Source: Ettlia oleoabundans (taxonomy: Eukaryota > Chlorophyta > Chlorophyceae > Chlamydomonadales). From it: a stretch of 64,000 nt of DNA. The stretch is taken from positions 17,354-81,353 of the forward strand of contig JAAMXP010000013.1 in assembly GCA_019693395.1 (NCBI GenBank), given 5' to 3'. Below the pieces are notes generated by a model, which saw only the letters and a program-made list of their open reading frames with translations, ran no database searches and was not told the DNA's origin. A program made the translations under genes and the position numbers. This document shows positions 58,001-64,000 of this stretch, one piece after another (the stretch's first letter is position 1; each line of letters starts with the position of its first letter).

Positions 58001-59220
58001 AGCAGCTGAGAGGCAACCTACCGCCTGAGCTGCGTATCGGGACAGAGGGTGCCATGGGACGCATCCTTATTGCCGGGGAGCCAGGCAACGACATTGTGCC
58101 AGAGGTCGCTCCCATTAAGGTGAGCGCCAGCTGGCGTCAATCAGCCGCACAAACACACAGCTCCACGACTGCCTCACAAGGACCCACGCATGTCTTACAT
58201 CAACATTAGAAACATTGATTGTGTGCACGATACTCGTCTTATCTTGGTTGCCATGCAACAGTTGGTGGATCTGCCCGAACATTCACGCGATTTGCATCCG
58301 GATGCGAACCACGGCAGCACCCATTCCGCTGCCTCTGCAGGGCGAGCTTCAGGTGCACAAGCCGGGCAAAGGCGCCTTCTGGGCCACTGGACTGCATGAG
58401 ACTCTGCAGAGACGGCGCATCACCCACCTGCTTTTTGCTGGAGTCACCACAGAGGTGGGTTGGTGTGTGGGGTGTGGGAATGGGGCGGGCGGTGGTGGCA
58501 TCGTGCGGGTGGTTGAGCGAGTGCTGGGCTAACGGTTCAACCAGGTAGGCGGACGAGTGTTGATGGATGGATGGGTGGTTGTTGGGGTGCCCATTCTGTC
58601 GGTCCCAGCCGATCACTGGCGCTGGGTTGCACATTGTACTCCAGCATTGGCTAAGGTGGGCGTCATTGGTGCCGTGCAATCCTGCTTCTCAACACTGTAG
58701 GCTCCTCCCCCTTTAAGCTGAATTAGCACCTAGTTTCCACCCTGACTCATGCAGGTGTGCGTACAGACGAGCATGCGTGAGGCGAATGACCGAGGCTATG
58801 AGTGCTTGCTGGTCACAGACGCCACAGGCAAGTCAAGAGGGAGCTGCTGGGCAGGGTTGCACACAAGCCCTGGTGGGGCATGGCCTAGCACCAGCCGCAT
58901 GGTCCCCCGCTAGTTGGGCTTGCAGCAAGAATATAGTCGCTGGATTGGCTGCTGGCTTTCGACACGTCACTGAAGCCCGCTCTTTGCGCTTGCTGTAGCT
59001 GTGTGTTCGTGTTTTCCTCAACCGTCGTGGGTAAAACTTTGCCGCTGCCTGCCTTCCAATAGGTGAGCTTGGGTTCCTGCTTGCCTGCATTGCAGACAGC
59101 TACTTCCCTGAGTTTAAGGAGGCGGCGATCGAGATGATTCGAGCCCAAGGCGGCATCGTTGGCTGGACTGCGGACACTGCAGCAGTGGAGGCAGCATTGG
59201 AGGCTGCAGGCAGCAGCTGA
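55039..59220 (+). CDS. Fused double isochorismatase-like amidohydrolase (biuret/ureidoacrylate hydrolase type)
   Basis: Cysteine hydrolases of this superfamily cleave amides such as biuret or ureidoacrylate. Thirteen exons: 55039-55128, 55244-55326, 55480-55554, 55896-56077, 56257-56322, 56567-56640, 56784-56853, 57267-57412, 57615-57735, 57986-58119, 58341-58454, 58755-58827, 59096-59220; about 450 aa, twice the usual 200-230. Domain 1 (1-213): [64 protein letters not shown]. Domain 2 (214-450): [57 protein letters not shown]. Each has the catalytic Asp, Lys and Cys. The join at 56854/57267 is a GC-AG intron in perfect phase, with no stop after domain 1. Introns at 55129, 56854 and 58828 begin GC. 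The exon 9 acceptor (57614) is the least certain. Substrate unknown; domain 1 is closest to biuret/triuret-type hydrolases as I know them. Confidence 0.8.
57896..57926. other. Assembly gap (31 N)
   Basis: Thirty-one unknown bases in the intron between exons 9 and 10 of the double hydrolase gene. The exons on each side join in phase. Confidence 0.95.
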
Positions 59221-60270
59221 CAAGTACAGCTGCTGTACAGCTCAGGCTGGCAACTGGCAGCTGTACTGCATGAGATTCAACCTCGTCCTCCTCTCTGGAT
59301 GAGTCATCTGTTTCCTGAAGTCGGCCAGGCTTCTGAATCACGTCCTGTTCCAGCACAGCAGCGGCATTTGAATACAGTCAATGAGCTTCTTAAAGCTCTG
59401 TTTCAAGTACTGGGTTGCTGCCTTAGCCCCCATTGGTGTTATTGTTGTCTTGCTTCCCCCCACCTAGTTCAGCACATTTGAGACTCCGCAACAACTCGTC
59501 CCTTTCCTCATGTTTGTATGTGGCCTAATGCTGCTTGATTACTCCTGTACAACAGTGCTCGTCCTGCACGGCTGTGATATGTTATCTTGCATATGTATGT
59601 TGCGGGAGATTCTTCCTGTTTTCTGTGAGACACCATCCTTTCTCAAGAAATGTACAACAGGGGGTGCCGGGCAGAGGGATGCGGCAGGGACAGTGTGCTG
59701 CTGCCAGTAGATAACGCACAAACGGGAAGACAGTCAGCTCATTGAATATTTTGGACACGCTGAGCGGTAAGCATGTCTACAATGCAAAGGCCTATTGCTT
59801 AAAAGCACACTGCTGGTAATCCTGTACGTCCCTGCTGCCCACTGCCTGCGTGAGCAGCACGCGCGGGCGGTGGCGGGCGGTTGCGACAGTGTTGGTCGAT
59901 CCAAGCGCATGCAGGAGTTTCCCGGCATGTGCGCCCCATTTGCCCTCTGAGTATCGCGAGTCCTTAAATACCTGGCAGGTGAAGCGTTCTGTTTTGGGCT
60001 CCGCCAGTGGTTTTTGGGCAGGGGCCACCCCTTGGGTACTGCGCAGCAGGCTGGCCTCACTAGCACATGTGCCTAACTGTCGATTGCTTGGTTCCATACA
60101 ATCCCCAAGCACTGACGGCCTCCTGTGACCCGGCCTTGCAGCGCACAGCCTAGGGCAGCACCCATCGCCTGAAAAACGCGCCCTCCCCGCGTGTGTGCTC
60201 ATTCCTTTCTAATCCCATACCCCAATCGCTGAAGACTGTGGGACTGGTGGCCGGGCCGGAGAAGTGGGCC
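59221..60270. other. Head-to-tail intergenic region, hydrolase gene / bZIP-like gene
   Basis: About 1,050 bp between two plus-strand genes. It should carry one 3' UTR and the promoter of the next gene. No repeat, RNA gene or coding block was recognised. Confidence 0.45.
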
Positions 60271-63200
60271 ATGAGCGGGGCCCTTTTTACAGATGGTGGC
60301 TGGGAGGGCCTGGCCAACGATTTTACGTGCCAAGGGCTGGATATGGGCGAGCTGCAGCCATTCCCAACGCTGCCGCCCAACAGCTGGCCTCCCGCCAGCG
60401 GCCCCCAGTGGGTGCCCCTCGCGCCGGCTAGGGTTGTTGTCACCACGGCCGCCCCGCAGACTGTGCCGCTGCCGGCATTGCAACCAGCCAGCTCTTTCCG
60501 GGCGGACACGAGTGGAGCCAATCTCAAGATAGCAAGACGCTGCAGCAAGGCAAAGGGCGCTGGCAAGGCTGCGCTTGCAGCGGCAGCGGGAGGCGGCGGT
60601 GCCGGCGGTGTGCGACGCATCCAGCCTCACCTCTCGCGTCAGCAGCGGCGCCTGGCGCAGCACCAGCAGCGGGAGATTGACCAGCAGCGCATCAAAGAAC
60701 TGGAGCAGCAACTAGGCGCGCTGCGCGTGCACCTGCAGGTGATGGTGCTCACGACCGCCGGATCAGCCCGCCCAGCTTGCCCTTTCGACAGATTTGCTTG
60801 CCTTCCTGGGCTGCTTTGACCTTTAACCGGGACAGTATGGCCTATTGCTCAGCCGTAGGCCCGTCTTGTTGGGGCGCGGGCTGCATGGCTAGCCGTCAGC
60901 ATGCTTGCCAAGCTGCACATCCCAGCCGCAAATCCCTGCCGCAAAGTGGGCACCGTGCCAGCTTGTTCTGCTGCCTGCAAAGCGACACATGATCTGCATT
61001 TTCTGCTAGGTTTTGAAGCCGCACAATGCTTTCTGTGATGCTTAGATGACAATTTTGTCTCCTGCCCATGCCCATGCAGTCTCTCACCATTCAGAACAAA
61101 CAGCTCAAGCAGCGGCAGGCTGCGCTGAATTCGACATTGGAGATGCAGCAACAGATTAATGCTGCGGCTGCCACTGGCGTGGAGGGGGCAGCACCCAGCA
61201 GTGGCAGCGGGGGCAGCGCTGCCGGCAGCTGGCGGAGTGAGGAGGAAGCTGAGGAGTTTAGCTTTGCGCTGGAAGCCTCACAGGCCTTAGATAGCGGCGA
61301 CGAGGGTGATGGGGCCGACAGCAAGGACGAGGAAGAAACCTTGGAAAGACTGCTATCTTTCGCGCAGGCCGATGCTGGAGTGACGTCCCAAACCAGACCA
61401 AGCACAAACACCAGCAGGGAGCCCGCCCCACACCAGAAGCAACTGAAGGTGTTCTCAACTAGCGGCTCATTTGCCGAACCCAGCAGCAGCGACAACAGCA
61501 GCGCCAGCAGGTTGTGCAGCAGCACCTGGTTCTTCACATCTACCCTGCAGCAGCACGTGCAGTGGTACCGCAAGCAGGTGGGTACCCAGCTCACCATGCA
61601 CACAACGCAGCTTTATACGTCAAACACTGTTTGTTTTTATTTTCATGTTCACGCAACTGCGATTGCTTTGGGTTACCTGACCTCTGCTGTCGGTCCAATG
61701 TGCCTGGACTATTGTGTACCGTTTTGTGGGTTGAACTGTCTCCACATCCAGTGCCTGGCGTTCTTGCAGGTTCATCAACTTCAGAGCCTGCTTTCGGTGT
61801 TGGACGCCATCCCACCGCGGCTGAGCCGCACTTTGGAGCAGTATCAGCGTCATGAGGAAACGTTGGATGCCATCCAAGCTGTGCTAGCAGACATTGTGAG
61901 CGTTGTTGTTGTTGTTGTCGTTGTCGTTGTCGTTGTTGTTATTGTTGTTGCTGCATGCTTGTGAACGCCCGCTAGAACAGTCGATAGAACTACGTTAGAA
62001 CCGGCAGCAGCGGCAGATGCACTGCTGCTGTGCGGCAACATGCCGCTTCTTTCAGGCCCCTTGCGGCTGTGCACACCACGCAGCTGGATCCTACTACCTT
62101 CCCTTTCCCCCTTGTGTATAGTGGATAGCATGCCCCTCAAACCCCAGCAGCACCCAATTGTATGGCTGGAGCCACCTTGTCTATAAAACGAAACATGGCA
62201 CACACTCATATGCCCGCTACCCTGCTGTTGCCCCGGCTCGCCCTGCTGTCCCCCGACACCTGCAGGACGACTGGACCATCCACATGGCAGGCCTGCGCCC
62301 CAACGACTACGGCATAGTGCTGCACTACAACCTGGCAGATGTGCTGCAGGGTGGCACGGGCGGCTCTGCCCTGCCCAGCAGCCCTTCAGCCGCCGCCGTT
62401 GTGGCTGCCGCCTTTGAGGACTGGGAGCCAGAGGCCGCGATCTGGCAGGAGCTAGTGGTGAGCTTAGTCCTTGTGTTTCTGCTGCAGATCGGAACCTGTA
62501 TTGACAACTTACCCGCTATTCTAGTAGATGCAAGGCTTGAAGGCCATCGCCATCTTGGCTTCTCAGCATGGGAGAAATGGCTGCCTTGTTGCAGCAGCAG
62601 AGCTTACATTACAGTCTATACTTTGTGTCGCTCCCAACAGCCAGCAAGCACGCAAACTGCCTACATCACACTACTATGCTCAGCTGCTAGCATCCGTATG
62701 CATGCTGAATCCTGCACACTGTAAACTTGCTAGCGGGGCGCCTTGCACGCTTTGCAGGAGAAGCTGGCGCTGACACCGCAGCAGGAGCAGACCCTGGAGG
62801 CCCACCAGGCGTTGTTTGAGCAGCGCGCCCAGGCGTTGGCGGGTAGCAAGGCAGCCGTGTTTGCCGCAATCGCAGATGCCGCTGCAAAGCAGGACGACCA
62901 GACTGCGGCCTTGGAGCTGCTGCAGGTGGGTGGGTGGTTAGGTGGGCGGGTGGGTGCATGCTCAGATGGCTGGCAGATATGCACACAGATATTTCTGCAA
63001 GTATGCATGCAGATATGCGATCTTTGTGCAGCCTGAGAAAAACTGCGTTCGCAGGCTGTGGGCTTGCGACCGGCAGCTTGCGCATGGCATGAACTGATTG
63101 CTGTGCAGCAGACAAAACCTTGTCACGCAGCTTTGCAGCAAACTGCACCGAGCCTGTCTGTTTGACTTCTCCCCTGCTTGCAACAGGGAGCTGAGGCGCT

Positions 63201-63817
63201 GCGTGCATCGCTGCAGCAGGACTTCTCCCTCAAAGCACCTGTGATGATTTCTCTGCGCAAGGTGGGCTGGATGCTAGCTGGTTGGGCTGGCTGTTGGTAT
63301 TGGGCTGGTTGTTTGAATCAGTCCAGCATTGCTGCGTAACATGCGGCGTTTGAACGTGCATCTGTGACGCATTGCACTGCATGCATACCCTGCTCCACCG
63401 CTTTGCATCGTAAGAAGTCCCAATCATGCTGCATGTCAACCTGTCTCTAATAGTTGTCCTCCTTTGGCCCACGCCTGTTGCCGGCCGACCTTGCAGTTGC
63501 TGACACCGATGCAAATGGCGCGCCTGACGGTTGACTGCTGGCCATACTACACAAGTGCGCCCTTCTGCACCTTTGGCACCACTGTAGCTGCATGCAACAA
63601 AGATAATGGTGCCCCTGTCTCTGCACGCGAAAACGGTCTTTGTGCAGGCTGCTGGAACCTGTTGTAGCTGTTGCTTCTTGAAAATATTCGTGGTTGTTGT
63701 TCGCATGCAAGCGGCTACCCTTGTTTGTGACCTCCCGTCTGCTTTGTGATCTTATGTATTGCAGCCATGAAGAATCTGAGCCGGGCCCACAAGCACCGCA
63801 AGCAAGGCCGGCGCTGA
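60271..63817 (+). CDS. bZIP-like leucine-zipper regulatory protein
   Basis: Eight exons in phase: 60271-60738, 61080-61577, 61770-61895, 62266-62457, 62758-62925, 63187-63261, 63497-63554, 63765-63817; about 545 aa. The exon 1/2 junction carries a basic stretch and zipper: SRQQRRLAQHQQREIDQQR, then heptads EQQLGAL, RVHLQSL, TIQNKQL, KQRQAAL with Leu at each seventh position. The basic region lacks the canonical Asn of bZIP factors, so DNA binding is not assured. Acidic and Ser-rich regions follow, then a helical C-terminal half (WFFTSTLQQHVQWYRKQ; VHQLQSLLSVLDAIPPRLSR; LTPQQEQTLEAHQALFEQR; LLTPMQMARLTVDCWPYY) whose layout recalls algal bZIP proteins. The end is basic (SRAHKHRKQGRR), perhaps a nuclear signal. 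ATG chosen as first in the open frame after an in-frame region without Met. Confidence 0.6.
61903..61950. repeat. (GTT/GTC)n trinucleotide microsatellite
   Basis: About 15 units of gtt, with gtc and att variants, just after the donor of exon 3 of the bZIP-like gene. Read through, it would encode a poly-Val run, so splicing must be accurate here. Confidence 0.85.
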
Positions 63818-64000
63818 TGTGGCTATAACGGGACCACAAACTGTGGCTGACGTGGAACCATCATTCCCCCTCTCACAACGCCTGCACCACGGCTATGTAC
63901 CAAGAACTTGTACCATAGTTTTTGCTGACGGCCAACAAACAGCCAACAATCAGCGTCACAACAGATTGAATCCAACTCCACCATTGATATCAATTTTCTA

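Overview
The window is nuclear DNA of a green alga (Chlorophyta). Every recognisable gene is cut by short introns, usually ending in tgcag, and the GC content is moderately high with many CAG/GCA-rich stretches. Several products are plastid proteins: a chloroplast sulfate permease, an OSB-CoA ligase for phylloquinone, an HCF107/MBB1-like RNA factor, an organellar AspRS and a starch-binding coiled-coil protein. Others belong to cilia or microtubules: CEP104, a Tctex-type dynein light chain and a kinesin. A core chlorophyte with, or recently with, motile cells fits best. The exact order cannot be settled from sequence alone.

I reconstructed 18 protein-coding genes exon by exon, using splice signals, codon phase and family resemblance. 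In order: HISN1 3' end (+, 144-1355); mitochondrial bS18 (-, 1971-3538); CEP104 with an added TPR tail (+, 3858-8694); organellar AspRS (-, 8924-15105); HCF107/MBB1-like HAT-repeat protein (+, 15298-18959); SAP plus XPA_C-like protein (+, 19552-22832); DUF4336 hydrolase-like protein (-, 23382-25492); Gly-rich hydrophilic protein (+, 26039-27534); OSB-CoA ligase (-, 27940-31357); kinesin (+, 31821-37890); Tctex light chain (-, 38290-38956); penta-EF-hand protein (+, 39421-41406); SULP2/CysW (-, 42468-45504); DPH1 (+, 45757-49064); CBM20 coiled-coil protein (+, 49599-53076); small membrane protein (-, 53926-54809); fused double isochorismatase-like hydrolase (+, 55039-59220); leucine-zipper (bZIP-like) protein (+, 60271-63817).

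The genes mostly alternate in strand, giving seven divergent pairs with 192-546 bp between start codons and several tail-to-tail pairs. This is compact algal gene packing. There is no operon logic, and functional links are loose: three cytoskeletal/ciliary genes, and several plastid functions (sulfate import, phylloquinone, psbB-type RNA maturation, starch).

The most unusual signals are: (1) about 13 of 126 reconstructed introns begin with GC instead of GT; (2) tandem duplications lie repeatedly at intron 3' ends, including an in-frame pseudo-exon in the AspRS gene; (3) domain fusions (CEP104 with KLC-type TPRs, a double isochorismatase-like hydrolase, SAP with XPA_C); (4) a putative peroxisomal SRM tail and a long insertion in the phylloquinone ligase; (5) a 12-nt kinesin microexon. 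Two assembly gaps (13 and 31 N) both fall inside introns. No tRNA, rRNA, transposon, CRISPR, viral or toxin gene was recognised.
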